Under the pieces are notes generated by a model. It saw nothing but the letters and a program-made list of their open reading frames with translations. It ran no database searches and was not told the DNA's origin. Shown here one piece after another: positions 37,301-49,030 of a stretch of 64,000 nucleotides of DNA (positions are counted from its first letter, which is position 1; every line of letters begins with the position of its first letter). The translations under genes were made by a program, and so were the position numbers. Source of the DNA: Allantophomopsis cytisporea (lineage: Eukaryota > Ascomycota > Leotiomycetes > Phacidiales > Phacidiaceae); assembly GCA_024752435.1 (NCBI GenBank), contig CP103021.1:1116001-1180000 (forward strand), in the 5' to 3' direction.

Positions 37301-40300
37301 TGATGCTGATACTTTCAAAATCCTCACAGATATTGTACACATTTTCGACATATATGTTGATTGTCAACATTATAAGCTTACGGCAGCGATTATACCTGCC
37401 ACCGTAGCAAAGTTGGAGCGTGGTAAGACCATCTACTGGGATAGTTTCGTTCGTCTACTCCACAAAATTAGTCGTGGCTTCGACGATGATAGCGATGAGG
37501 AACCACCCACACAGAATCCCACATACCAAATTTCATTGTAAGCTCATATTCACTAGAATTGAAGCAATCACTAACAAGATACAGGTCAGGCGACGAAGCC
37601 CAGGATGAAGATCCGGATGAGTCCCCTAGTAAAAAAAAGAGCCATCGTGGAATATTTGAAAACACCGATGCAAGAGCACAGCGCGACCAAGACCAACAAA
37701 GATTAAAGGAACAGGAAGAACGTCGCCGAAACCTACATCAGAAGTTAGGACCTCTGATATCTACAGACAGTATGAAAGTCATCATTAATGACAGCAAATC
37801 GGAAACTCAGGGGCTTGTTTACGTCAACAAGGCGATCGCGGAGCGTATCAAAAAGCATCAGATTGATGGCGTTCGCTTCATGTGGAGACAAGTTGTCAAC
37901 GATGGCAGTGTGAATGTTGAAGAACAAAATCTTGAGGGTTGTCTTCTTGCCCACACAATGGGGCTTGGAAAGACAATGCAAGTGTAAGTCAAACTTTGTT
38001 ATATCTTCGTGTTCTATATCATCTGACGACGCAATTATAGGATCACTTTGCTTGTGGCGATAGCGGAAGCAGCTAGCTCAGATACTGAGTCGATATCTTC
38101 ACAGATCCCTCACCATCTTCGACAATCAAAGACACTAGTCTTATGCCCCCCAGGTCTCATTGACAACTGGATGGATGAGCTCTTGACGTGGGCCCCACCT
38201 GGTGCTCTTGGCCATCTTCGAAAGATCGACTCGGCTTTAAAGCTGCATGAGCGCTTTATAAATATCACAAAATGGTTCAATGATGGTGGTGTACTCGTCA
38301 TGGGATACCAGATGTTCCGCAAATTTATATCGAATGCTGGCAGTAAGCTCAATGAGGATGACTATAGTCGACTTGAGAAAGAACTGCTGGAGGGACCTAA
38401 TCTTATTGTAGCCGATGAGGCACACACCATGAAAAATTCTACTGCCGCCGTTACTATTGCTGCTAGTAGATTTAGGTCTAAGAGTCGCATTGCATTGACG
38501 GGATCGCCACTGGCGAACAATGTCACCGAATATCACACCATGATTGATTGGGTAGCTCCCAATTATCTTGGTCCAATAGCCGAATTCCGCGCGAAGTATG
38601 TCGAGCCCATCGAGGCAGGCCTCTACCAAGATAGTCTAGCAGTTGAACGTCGGTTGTCCTTGAAGATGCTTGGTGTTTTAAAAGAAGACTTGTCGCCTAA
38701 AGTCAACCGGGCTGATATGTCAGTGCTTTGTGATAGTCTTCCGCCAAAAACCGAGTTTGTTATGACTTTAGCTCTCACCGAACTTCAAAGTCAAGCTTAC
38801 AGCATCTATGTCGATAGAATGCTCTCAAAGAGCACAGAGGCATCAGGGAATCTGACCAAAAAAGGTGAAATTACGCAGACAAGTCTTTGGCACTGGCTTG
38901 CTATATTGACCTTGCTTTGCAATCATCCCTGTTGCTTCAAGGTGAAATTGGATGATCGCAAAGAAGACGCTCAGGCAGAAATGGCGGATGCAGAAGCAGC
39001 TGCAGCAGCCGAGGGTATTCCATCGCCAGTGGACAAAGACGCTGATGGTGACGATCTTGATTCTCCTGATGGCATTTCTTTGTGGAAAGCTGGTGTCACG
39101 AGTGAGCTTGTTCAGCAAGAGATGGAGCTTTTCAACAAAATTAAGGACATCACGGATATCAAGTATTCTAAGAAGGTACAGATACTCATTCAGATACTCG
39201 ATTTCTCTCGTGACGCTGGTGACAAGGTCCTAGTTTTCTCTTCTTCCATTGCAACTCTGAACTATCTTGAAAGTTTATGTAAGAGAACAGATAGGAAGTA
39301 TCGGAGGTTGGATGGCAGTACGACTATGAACAAGCGCCAGGGCCACACGAAGGCCTTCAACCTTGATGATACCGAGCTCTATCTGATCTCTACAAAGGCC
39401 GGCGGATTGGGTCTCAATCTTTTCGGTGCAAATCGAGTCGTGATCTTTGATTTCTTATTCAATCCTGTTCATGAAGAGCAAGCTGTTGGTCGAGCTTACC
39501 GTATTGGTCAGGAAAAACCTGTCTACGTATATCGATTTGTCATGGGTGGGACTTTTGAAGATTTCATCCATAACAAGACTGTCTTCAAGACACAGTTGGC
39601 TTCCACTGTTGTTGATAAAAAACAACTTCAGGCTTCGGCCAAGAAGAAGAGTGCAGGTGACTTCTTGTTCCATCCTAAGGATGTTAAGATCCAGGACATT
39701 GATGAGTTCCACGGTATGGACGACAAGGTTCTAGACAGGATTCTTATGTCTCAAGATTCCAGTCGACCAATCCGAAGCATTGTCCAGACAGACACGTTTC
39801 AGCGTCGGGATGATGAAAAACTGACAGCGGAGGAAGAGAAGGAGGTCAAACAAATATTAAGTGATGAACAGCTGAAGAGAAAAAACCCTCATGCATATGC
39901 TGCAATGATACAGCAGCGTACGGCAGCGAGGGGGGCCGAAATGGAAAAGCGGGTGCAAGAGATGCTGGCAATGCGTGCAAGAGCGCCTGCAGTGTCCCTA
40001 AATCATCAACATGCAAGCCCATACCTACAGCAACCTCACTCGCAGCAATCTAATCGCAGTCTCTACGTTGCTCCTCGGTTGCTAGATTCCCTAAATCAGC
40101 CTGTCAACTCCACGTCCACAGCACCACAATCTTCATCTTCGGCTAATTTACCGATTGTATCTTCATTGACCGGCACGCAACTCCAACCAGTGCCAGGTGC
40201 GAATACAAGAGTACTTACGGAGCTTTCCAATGATGATCAAGTAACCCAGAATGTCGATCTGCCAGATGCAGCGGGCATCGAGACACACGAGGTCGCTATT

Positions 40301-41936
40301 ACACCGGCCAATAATAGCCTTCGTGGTAGTCCATCAGCCACTGGCCTTCAACCAATGCAACATTCGGCATCTGGATATAGAGCCTCAGCTTATACACCAG
40401 CAGAAAGACTGCAAGCTGATAAAATCGCCAGAAGCCCAAGTTTGCCGAACGCATGGCATTTACAGGTGGCCTCCAATGACGGAGACGGATCTGATGCAAA
40501 AGCAAAACAATCAGTGGAGCAGATACTTCGAGAAGCTCTGGAAACGGTGAATGGTACCGAGAAACGTGCTTCCAACGCGATATCGCGAGTGTCTCGCCAA
40601 GTTGAGTCGGTACTGGAGGATTTATTGCCACAAGTGGCCAATCGCACGACTATTGCGAGAGCTTTGGCAGGTTGTATCAGGAGGTTCAGAATTGCCGAAG
40701 ACTTGTATAAGGCGTATGAGTCTCTTGACGTGTACAATTTTACCAAGGACTTCGTCGAATCTCAGGGAACTCCTCCTTCGTTTTCCTCAACGATGCCACC
40801 TGTGCATAATGGGGCTCAGAATCGCTCGACAACTTTAAATGACGTACCTAGGCAGGCCGTAGCTCAAGCTGCATCGTCAACACATCTCGATCAGTCGCGC
40901 AGTACAAATTTTAATAGCGACGGTACAGGAGCTTCAGTCCGGCAAAGTCGGAGCACTACTCGCGGTGATACTTCTGGACCCGTATCGTCCCGTCAATCCC
41001 CGCGTCCAGCAGCTCTGGATCCATCACAGAGCCAGGTAACCCCAACTTCTAAGTCTCTTCGCTCAACTCGCTCAACAAGACAGCAGACCTTATCAAACCG
41101 GTCCGCGCAGCCTTCGTCACAACCCGCTCAAGAATCGGCTCAATCTAGCAGAGGGGATGAGCTAGTGGCGCTTGACAATGGCCCCTTAAATGCTCAAGAC
41201 CAACAAGACTCCACGCGAGTCCTAGGAGCTGCGTTGGAGGACTCCTTGAAAGAAGTTGAGCAAGACATAACCACGACTCTAAAAGGCAGACCTTTGTATA
41301 TGAAGTTGAGCTACTCCCTTACCTCGGCGATTGCAAGCAAGTATCCAACGAGGAGATCATTTCATGCCGCTGCTCTTGAAGTATTGAAGCTCCTCAATGA
41401 GCGCCATGAAGATGTAGTCAATCTTGCTACACAAATACAAACCCCAAAGGACCTTATCGAAAGCATCAAAATACCCGAAAACCTTGATAACGTCAAGCCG
41501 ATAGCCTCTGCTGGTGGCTCCCAAGACGGCAGATCAACAATTCAAGTAGGCACCAATCCACCAAGCTCATCTCCTATCAGAGAGAACAGCCAGCAGAGGA
41601 CTTCATTGGCTGGCCGTGCTCTTCATGCAGCTGCTACGCTCTTCCGATCTCACTCCAGAAACTGACAACTTTCAGCAATTCAATTCATCTAGGCAACCAA
41701 ATACGAAATCATATCGTCCACCGAATTCTGCTCCCGGTCAACGCAAAGACAAGCACCGCAGCTTCTCTCGTACCGATGACACTCAGGCGTTGAATCTTCT
41801 CCACCGACGAACAGTACGACGATCAACCAACCTACCTTCATGGGCTGTCAAAGACCTCAACGAGGCTAATTCCCGCAAGTCAAACTCACCCCGGCCTTCT
41901 CGATCTTCTTCCGGATCCGCATCGCAACGACCGTAA
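34329..41936 (+). CDS. ATRX/ARIP4-like SNF2-family chromatin remodelling ATPase
   Basis: Exons 34329-36528, 36577-37537, 37585-37983, 38041-41545 and 41676-41936 give about 2441 aa; without the last intron the frame stops at 41665 (2394 aa). All junctions are phase-consistent. The N-terminus (residues 5-95, DPWDWSVDRVVRELC to HLGIKMIKEESVMLSIISQL) resembles a SAM domain. A long acidic disordered region follows. The helicase core begins near 1140 (KKHQIDGVRFMWRQ): motif I AHTMGLGKTMQV (about 1180), motif II VADEAHTMKN (about 1310), motif III ALTGSPLANN then EYHTMIDWVAPNYLG, and C-terminal lobe motifs STKAGGLGLNLFGANRVV and QAVGRAYRIGQEKPVYVYRF (about 1637-1680). The LAHTMGLGKT box and the VYRFVMGGTFED region point to the ATRX/ARIP4 branch. 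The tail of about 600 residues is Ser/Gln-rich with one helical block. Role: ATP-driven nucleosome or protein-DNA remodelling in the nucleus. Confidence 0.88.
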
Positions 41937-43136
41937 GAAGCCTGATTGGTACTATATCAGGCCACATACTTGATGATTATAGCATGACAAGACAAATTTA
42001 TCAACACCGGTTGACAGATTAGCTACTCGCTGCTCTCGTGGAGAGTTTCCCTTGGCCTATTCTCTTTTGTTTCCTCCCTTTCCCTTCCTTTCCTTGTTAT
42101 TATTATGGCAGCATAAAAGTGATGCAGCATTGCATGGTTGATAAGGCATTCTTTCCTGCATGGAGTTGGTGGTATGTTGACTACTTCCTGACTCGTTGCG
42201 ATACCCAAGTTCCTCTTTCGTCATTCGGCTGCATTACATCAAGGAGTTGCTGCATTGTTTTTGGTAGGAAATCGTTACGTCATATGGTGGTATGGCATGG
42301 AAGTGTGGGATGTGGGCGATTGCATATAGCTTTTTGCTGCTAATTCCTCGCACGGCAACAACACGCACAAGCCTTCCAATTACTCCGATATAAATATAAG
42401 CTTTCATGATATCATTGTTCGAAGACTTCTTATCAACTTTGAAAATCACTTTGAGTGTTCGCCCAGACGTGAAGGTGATATCATGTGAAGATATAGAGAC
42501 ACTAAAGGATAGAAGGCAAGCACCAGCGCATGGCCTTGGGGTGGCTGGAAACATATACTCATCTGCAACTCTTGTTATAGATCGAGAGTACTATATCGTA
42601 GATGCTAATCATATCGTGACCTGACGTAGAGCAACCAAAGATGAAAGGACAAAGAATCCGATATGATCCATACCACTTGCGCAATACTATGTATATACTT
42701 CAGAGATCGCTAAGCTTTCTCGAACCGAATTCCACCGAGCAACAAAATGAAGATAGAACCTCTTCCTACAAGGGAGCAACAGGTGAACCGTAGCCTATCA
42801 ACTTTATAAATCTCAAAATCTGCAATTCATACTTCTCTTCCGCAAAATAGAATTTAAAAAAAACATAATGAAATATAACAATAAACAACTGCCACGTGGG
42901 GTAATCGAAACCCCTTCACTACCTTGAAGGCACAGACTGGGAAGGTAGTATCATACCAATAGACCAACGCGGCGTGATACCGTCAAGTGGTATTATTAGA
43001 ACTTATAACAGCTACAAAAAATGTCCGTGCACCCCACCTGTATTGTAGACTCCACAACGGAGAGACTGACGGAACTCTCAGCCTCGTACAAGCTATTTCG
43101 TTTAGCAAAGACCACAACAACTAATAGGTATTCAAG
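41937..43136. other. intergenic, no gene seen
   Basis: Between the SNF2 gene and GET4, both on the plus strand. Short frames without features; AT-rich near 42.8 kb. Presumably 3' UTR and the GET4 promoter. Confidence 0.6.
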
Positions 43137-44278
43137 ATGAGTGCAAAGATTGAAAAGATCATTGCTCGCCTGCAGCAAAGGTATGCTGGTTCTTCTTCGT
43201 CATTCTTAGGTGCTTGAGCTAATTTGGAGCAGGACCGAAGAAGGACAGTACTATGAGGCACAACAAGTAAAGCATGGCTATTCACGTACCTAGATATTGG
43301 CAACTGACTTTCATTCTAGCAAACAAGAGTCGTTGCCGCCCGATATGTGAAACAAGAGAACTGGACCGCCGCCATTGACATCCTTTTCAACGTCGCACAA
43401 TCGCTTCTCAAGGCCGGTCAAGGTGGCAGCGGCGGCGATCTTTCCCTCTTCCTCGTCGATGTATACAAACAGGCGCAGCTCAAGCCAGATAGCGGTAACA
43501 AGGGCAAGCTTTTATCGCTGCTGCGATTGTTTGATGCCGAGGAGCCTACGAGGAAGAAGTTCATTGGAGAGATGATCGGGTATGTCCGTAGCTTCCATCG
43601 TTTAGGCTTGCTTTCTAACCAGTACTTCCTAGATGGTCTTCAAAATTCGGCGATTATCCTGCGGGCGAACCCGAGTTGCACCACGTTGCAGGCTCGCTGT
43701 ATGCGGAGGAACACGATGCTTATGATGCTGAAAGGCATCTTACTCTCGGTACCAAGGATTCTGCAGAGTTGTTGGCGAAGTTGGAATATGAGTGGTACAC
43801 CACCGATGAAGCGCATACTGCAGCTCTTTACGCTGCACGAGCAGTGTTCCCATACCTTCTTGTTGGAAACGTCCGCGATGCTACAAAATCCCTACGAACG
43901 TTCACCAGCCGATTGAGCGATGCAAACAAGAGTCTGGGTGTGCAAGATGTCGCCAGCCAGCAACACGAAGTTCGCATCTACCCTAGCCTACCACTCCTGA
44001 ACTTTCTGGGGCTTCTATTATTGGCAGTACAAAAGGGAAGTGCGGATCTTTTCAGACAATTGCGGGGTCATTATGCTGCGCATATTCAGGAGGTAGGAAC
44101 TTGGGATGAGGCACTGGAGACAGTGGCAGAGATCTACTTCCGTATTCAGCGACCACGACAGGGAAACCCTCTCATGGATATGATGGGCAGCATGTTTGGA
44201 GGAGCTGCGCCAAAGAAACCAGCACCAAAGCGGGTAGTAGGTGGCTCCTCAGCTCCTGTTGCTGAGGGTCTAGATTAG
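43137..44278 (+). CDS. GET4: Golgi-to-ER traffic protein 4 (GET4/TRC35)
   Basis: Four exons, 43137-43180, 43233-43266, 43320-43579 and 43633-44278, give 327 aa; donors GTATGC, GTAAAG and GTATGT, acceptors GCAG, CTAG and CTAG, phases 2, 0 and 2. The first two exons are tiny and encode the N-terminal helix (MSAKIEKIIARLQQRTEEGQYYEAQQ). The alpha-solenoid follows: VVAARYVKQENWTAAIDILF, LLKAGQGGSGGDLSLFLVDV, then GDYPAGEPELHHVAGSLYA and EEHDAYDAERHLTLGT, typical of GET4. The C-terminus has DMMGSMFGG followed by a Lys/Pro tail. With Get5 it bridges Sgt2 to Get3 and hands tail-anchored proteins to the GET insertion pathway. Length agrees with the family (about 310-330 aa). Confidence 0.94.
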
Positions 44279-44398
44279 ACAAGAGAATTGAAGTGAAATC
44301 GTTCAAAACATTAGATACAATAGCAACCCAGGGTATCATCTGATCACTCGTAAACGCCAACCTATCCCAACAAATCACAACAATTCTAACTTTGAGCT

Positions 44399-45054
44399 CT
44401 ATGACGTTGGTAAGGGTTCGTCTTCGGCTTCGTACATCCAGTTGTCTTCCGTAAGGGCCGCAGTCTTTGCTCTCAGACTTGCTCGTACAAGCTCTAGTAA
44501 TTCTAAAACCATTAGTATAACAATACATTTAAATTAAAGTCGAAAAAGAAAGCTCACCAGCAGGCTCGCTGGGTGCTCGGTTTCGATCCCGACAATGCGA
44601 TTTTACGGCATCTGCTAATCTCTGTCTCTCCTCTGCCTCCATCAGCTGAAGCCCAGTGTCAAATCTATGTGAACATACTCTCGTCGTCTCCCTCAACATC
44701 GCCTATATCCTCGTCGATATCCCCTATACCCCCCACATCAAATTCACCATTTTGATCTCTGATTACAATATCTTCCGTGCCTCTGTCATGATCAACATCC
44801 AATCTTAGTGTTTCCGCAGAAGTAGAGGTGCTGCTGGTCGTAGGGCGACGGATGAGGTCCCGATGGAACAGATTACGGCGCACACCCTGGGTTCTCGATG
44901 TTGCCGACGCATTCGGAGGAGCTTGAGAGCGCTGCGCCATAGATGAGTGACGATCGCGCTCGTCGGAGTGTGGAGTTATAGGGTTTTGAGTGCGGTTGCG
45001 CATGCGCCTGGTGGAGCGGGTAGTGATTCCTGTATTGTTTTGTAGCGATGGCAT
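44399..45054 (-). CDS. small acidic protein, unknown function
   Basis: Predicted three exons, 45054-44679, 44632-44558 and 44502-44399, give 184 aa. Introns run GTATGT to GGCAG (46 nt, CTGAT branch) and GTGAGC to TTTTAG, phases 1 and 1. The ATG at 45054 has a good context (TCACCATGCC). The N-terminal half is basic and Ser/Thr-rich (TTRSTRRMRNRTQN), the middle is strongly acidic (GDIDEDIGDVEGDDE), and the C-terminus is a well-ordered helical block, ERQRLADAVKSHCRDR followed by AELLELVRASLRAKTAALTE and the end motif DNWMYEAEDEPLPTS. The patterned C-terminus, produced only after splicing, is the best evidence that the gene is real. I do not recognise the family. The first intron border is the weakest part: the frame upstream of its acceptor also looks coding. 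Confidence 0.65.
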
Positions 45055-45213
45055 GGTGACGGGGCGGCCGCTAGCCTTGTGGACTGTCTGGGGGAGTGAC
45101 AAGGGCTCTTTGTTGCTGCTTTGTTACGACGTTCCTATCGAATATATCATGAAGGTGACGGCGAATTGTTTTGTCCTCTACTGGGACTGAGAAAAGGCGC
45201 AAAACTATTCGAT
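45055..45213. promoter_or_regulatory. compact bidirectional promoter
   Basis: Only 159 bp separate the start codons of the acidic protein (minus) and RAI1 (plus), so both leaders and promoters must overlap here. No TATA box is evident, consistent with housekeeping genes. Confidence 0.6.
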
Positions 45214-46819
45214 ATGGCGAGCAGATTCGATATCTTTCCCGTGCAGCGCTTTGGTGGTCCGAGTGCTGCTATTCGAAGACCCAAAGTAAGTGTGATGTTT
45301 CATTTAGCTGTTACTTGAGTCTTGCTTGCAGTTTCCCGGCCGTACGCACACAGCAACTATCTCGAAAATGCGGCAATTCCTCCATTTCATTTGATCATAC
45401 TCTCTGCCATCTTGATATACAACTCCTGAAGACTCTATATCACATGACTAATATCAACAGGAAATCGCCTGTTTTTCATACGATGACAAGCATCAATATC
45501 ATCCGGATGAATCATCCCTTAAATACTACTATACACCTCAAATAGGTGCCGATCTGTCCAAAGGCTTTGAGACTTTTCAAAAGCTAGATGATACCGCAGA
45601 TGAACATCTCGATAGTTTGTTAGAGACTATCATGTTACATGAACAAAAGGAAGGCAAGAAAGTAGATGCAGATCTGATTACTTGGCGAGGTATGATGACC
45701 AAGGTACGACTGGTCATTGAAATTCATGTGTATGGAACTAATGCAACTTCTAGATTATGGCAACACCATTCAGTGATAGAGACGGGTAACATCGCCCTAC
45801 CAACAGGTTTTATATTTAAGCTAAAATGAACAGTTTCGAGATGAACGCGACATTATTCCAAGTGGGCAATCTTCGTCTGAGAGAGTGACCAGAGGCTGAC
45901 AACTATCTAAGGGAACTATGTATGAATCAACTCCATGATACGCATGCCTCTAACTAACAAGCATAGCTTTCTAGAAGAAAATCATGACTACAAATTACAA
46001 TCGTGGTCCAAACAGCGAACACAGGTCTCGCAACCAGGGCGACCCTCGCAGGACATGATGAGTTACTGGGGTACGGTTCTCAAATCAACCATAGATGTTC
46101 TTGCTAAATATATATAGGATATAAGTTTGAGACATTGAGTTTGCTTCCAGCAACATGGGGCGAGACCAGCCGAGATTACATTGAGAATCGCGAGAATGAT
46201 ATTGTGAATAACTACGCTCAATACTGCTCGGTAGTACGGACAGGTATAGGCAAGACGATCATGGTGTTGGGGGGAGAAGTAGATGCTGGTAAGTCGACCT
46301 ACTATATGATATAGACCCTTCTGATATCTCTCAGTATGGGACGTGAAGCCACCTCCTCCGGCGACAGGAATCAACTTCGTAGAATTGAAGACTTCACAAA
46401 CTGTACGCTCTGACCGTGATGCCATGAATCTCGAGCGCAAACTTTTGAAGTTCTGGATCCAATCCTTCCTCCTCGGTGTGCCGAAGATCATTATTGGCTT
46501 CCGCTCACCAAACGGCATACTGGAGAGCATTCAGGAGATGGATACAAGCAGCATCCCCGGGAATGTGAAGAGAATTGGACGTGGCAGCTGGGATGGCAAT
46601 ATCTGCATCGGATTTGCGGCTGGGTTTTTGGAGTGGTTGAGGGGCGTTATTCAGAGTGAAGGGGGAGTCTGGAGAATTAGGAGAAGGGAGAGGGGTGGTG
46701 ATATTGAGGTTTTCAGGATAGGGGATGGGGACGGTGGTATCATTTCCAAGGGTTTCAGAGAGTGGAGGGAGAAGTTAGCGAGTGGTAATGCTATTAAAGT
46801 AGATGTCGGGGAAGTGTGA
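45214..46819 (+). CDS. RAI1: decapping nuclease RAI1 (DXO family)
   Basis: Eight exons: 45214-45285, 45461-45703, 45754-45785, 45834-45861, 45912-45919, 45967-46070, 46118-46288 and 46335-46819, giving 380 aa with consistent phases. The fifth is an 8-nt microexon (GGAACTAT) inferred because the family motif FQGTIFxEEN is restored only when it is included. Other landmarks: IFPVQRFGGPSAAIRRPKEI at the start, YYYTPQIGADLSKGFETF, WRGMMTKIMATPF, YWGYKFETLSLLPATW, and the catalytic metal-binding residues in GGEVDAVWD and FVELKTS (E-x-D and E-x-K), then KLLKFWIQSFLLGVP. Rai1 removes aberrant 5' caps and pyrophosphates from RNA and stabilises the exonuclease Rat1 in the nucleus. Length matches fungal Rai1/Din1 proteins (350-390 aa). 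All catalytic motifs appear intact. Confidence 0.93.
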
Positions 46820-48535
46820 TGATTTTGTACCTACTGATGAATACAAATTGTCAACGAAAGGCCAACATTGTTATTCTATGCTATAGAATGCAACAGAAAT
46901 GAAAACGAGTATAACCCAGAGGAAGAGATGTCAATTTCCAGATACTTTACTGTTTGGTTCTGACTTTTCTTTCGAATTGGCACTTGAAAATTACATATTA
47001 AACAGCATATATAGTAGTAAGGCACTTACGAGGGGCTCATTTTCAAGTTTCAAAGCACATACTCTCGCTCCTGGCTTTCTTGATGGACTCCCTGAGATCA
47101 ATGACTCTGAATGACTATACTACTCTACATGATTGTATATCTTCTGCAATGTAAAAGCAAAGGCTCGCAAATCATTGAGCAAACTCGTATTCGGTCTTGG
47201 TCTACCTTAAACAAGCTGACTTCCTGTGCGCCATATAGAGCCGCAAGAGGAAGTTGTATCCTCATATCTAGCTAGTTAGTTTACACATCTCTCACAGAAG
47301 TCTGGTATGTAAATAAATAAAACTCACAAGACCTACGGAACACTAGCTTCAACCAATCCTTCCCAGTCGTTGAGGACGAGGTAGGTAGCAAGTAGCAATG
47401 CGTGTGGCAAGTACCCAAAACAAAACAAAATTTCCTCGTCGTGGGAATCGAACCCGCAGCCTCGAGAGAGGCAAAAAAGTAGGCCAACCCGATGCTTCTT
47501 CATTGGCGTATACGCAACCCCTTATTAAAGGTGCAATTGGTCTCCAAAGGTTCCTGCCAGATGAGCTATGTGAGCGAGCTATCGGAGAAGGTACCTGCAG
47601 TCGGCTTACTTGCAAACATATATTGATGCTGCGGTGACTCGCTCACATTGCTCACTTCCAACTTATATATAGATTCATATCTAAGTGCTTATTGATAAAT
47701 GCATAATTGAAAAATCACATATTCTTGGAGAATCGCATGCCTTTGGTAATTTTCAACTCCAATACTATGAGCATCCTCAATTTCGTTGTTTTGATACATC
47801 TAGGCAAGCTTGCGGAATGCTTTTATGGTGAGTGAATTTGGGTGGCCTATCACGAATATTGAAGGTCATGATGGGCTAACAAAATGAAACCTAAAAGTAG
47901 CCATTTAGAAGTGTTCTACTTTGATTGAGTCAATATAGCTATCCATATATTTCCCGTTGCCGGTGGTTTCAAAGTTTTTCCGAATTATATAATTGTTCAC
48001 GGTCATGGGTTATTAAGAGAGCCACCCAAGTGTCAAAGTGGTCCACTTGGAGGATATGAGCGAACATCCCAATAATATTAATATCACGGCTGATGAATAT
48101 AACCTCAGTTGCTGATAGCTTGATTTTTGCTGTTTAGTATTTGTACTGGTGTATTTTTATCTCCTTATTCCCACCTCCTTGATATGAATGTGCAGTGTAC
48201 GTGCTTTTAGAACTTAACTACAGACTTCTTTTGTTTTCTGGCCGGAATAGATTCTTGGTTTTTATTTCTTGTGTTTGTCAGGTGCCAGGTGTAATAACTG
48301 GAGGAAACTTATGATACAGTAGGAGTCTTGCAGCGCTTCTCCTTTAGGCGGCGATCATTTCAACATCTAGTTCGAACACATTCTTTGCTCTGCTGGTGGC
48401 GGAACTTCGATCAACTAATGCTTTATATACATGACGATCTGAAAAATGCTCTTTGTAGGAAAGGACTAGATACCTCTCAGCTTTGATGTTCTTATAAGCT
48501 ACTCGGCACTAGCGCACTTCGCTCGAAAACAACGC
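46820..48535. other. intergenic with tRNA-like fragment
   Basis: Between the 3' ends of RAI1 (plus) and the cysteine-patterned gene (minus). AT-rich; short frames only. The one notable element is the tRNA-like segment at 47.43-47.58 kb. Confidence 0.55.
47435..47575 (-). other. tRNA-like fragment with A-box and B-box
   Basis: On the minus strand a perfect B-box (GGTTCGATTCC, 47454-47444) lies 114 nt from a consensus A-box (TAGCTCATCTGG, from 47568). A GCCTC/GAGGC hairpin sits just before the T-arm. However the acceptor arms (GCTCACA and GACGAGG) do not pair and one T-stem pair is mismatched, so this is not a normal tRNA: a pseudogene, a SINE-like remnant, or chance. Confidence 0.35.
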
Positions 48536-49030
48536 TCAGAAATAACGATCTCCTCTCATCCGATCAATTTCCCACCTCTTCGAAGACTTCCTGACGCTCC
48601 ATGCATTCGGTAGAACCCAATTCTTCTTCTCCCCTTTTTCCAGAAGTATCTCCCAAACTCTCTCCCCTTCCGCTTTTGCTTCTTCACTTTCAGTGCCATT
48701 CGCCAGATGAAAGATCTTCATTGTACCTCCTTTCTCCTCAACTTGACCTTGCATAATACATAGCTTATTGCTTCGAGCACATCGTGTGCATGGCTCATGG
48801 TTGGTAGCTAGCTTATGGGTATTGAGAAGTGAACAGCCACGTAAGCCGGACAACTTGCAATGAACACAAGCAACCGCTCGTTTCGGGATCCTGAGAGTAA
48901 GCCTTGGCTTTGGAGGCTTCTCTTTGTGTCGTATTGGTGTATATGAAGGGCTAGTGAATGGTGTCGATATTGAGGACCTTGCAGGCGTTGTGAAACTTGG
49001 TGTTGGTGATGTCGGTTGTGATTGTGCCAT
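48536..49030 (-). CDS. small protein with Zn2Cys6-like cysteine pattern
   Basis: Single exon of 164 aa from the ATG at 49030 (MAQSQPTSPTPS); the open frame extends upstream to 49114 but without better context. Residues 1-45 are Ser/Thr/Pro-rich, ending in a basic stretch (KEKPPKPRLTLRIPKR). Then comes a two-part cysteine pattern: ACVHCKLSGLRGC (C-x2-C-x7-C), a 17-residue spacer, and CTRCARSNKLC (C-x2-C-x6-C). This recalls the fungal Zn(II)2Cys6 binuclear cluster but with one extra residue in the first half and a long spacer. The C-terminal 70 residues are charged, with conserved-looking WEILLEKGEKKNWVLPNAW. Its short length, with no fungal transcription-factor middle domain, is unusual for that class. 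Role unknown; possible DNA-binding or regulatory protein. Confidence 0.65.
   Translation of the reverse strand: MAQSQPTSPTPSFTTPARSSISTPFTSPSYTPIRHKEKPPKPRLTLRIPKRAVACVHCKLSGLRGCSLLNTHKLATNHEPCTRCARSNKLCIMQGQVEEKGGTMKIFHLANGTESEEAKAEGERVWEILLEKGEKKNWVLPNAWSVRKSSKRWEIDRMRGDRYF

Noticed and set aside
41937..42624. Short frames after the SNF2 gene as extra exons or a small gene
   Set aside because: No phase-matched splice sites to the SNF2 gene and no recognisable product.
47374..47440. Possible plus-strand tRNA-Ser suggested by GACGAGG and CCTCGTC pairing
   Set aside because: The sequence between the arms has no D-, anticodon or T-arm; only the ends pair.
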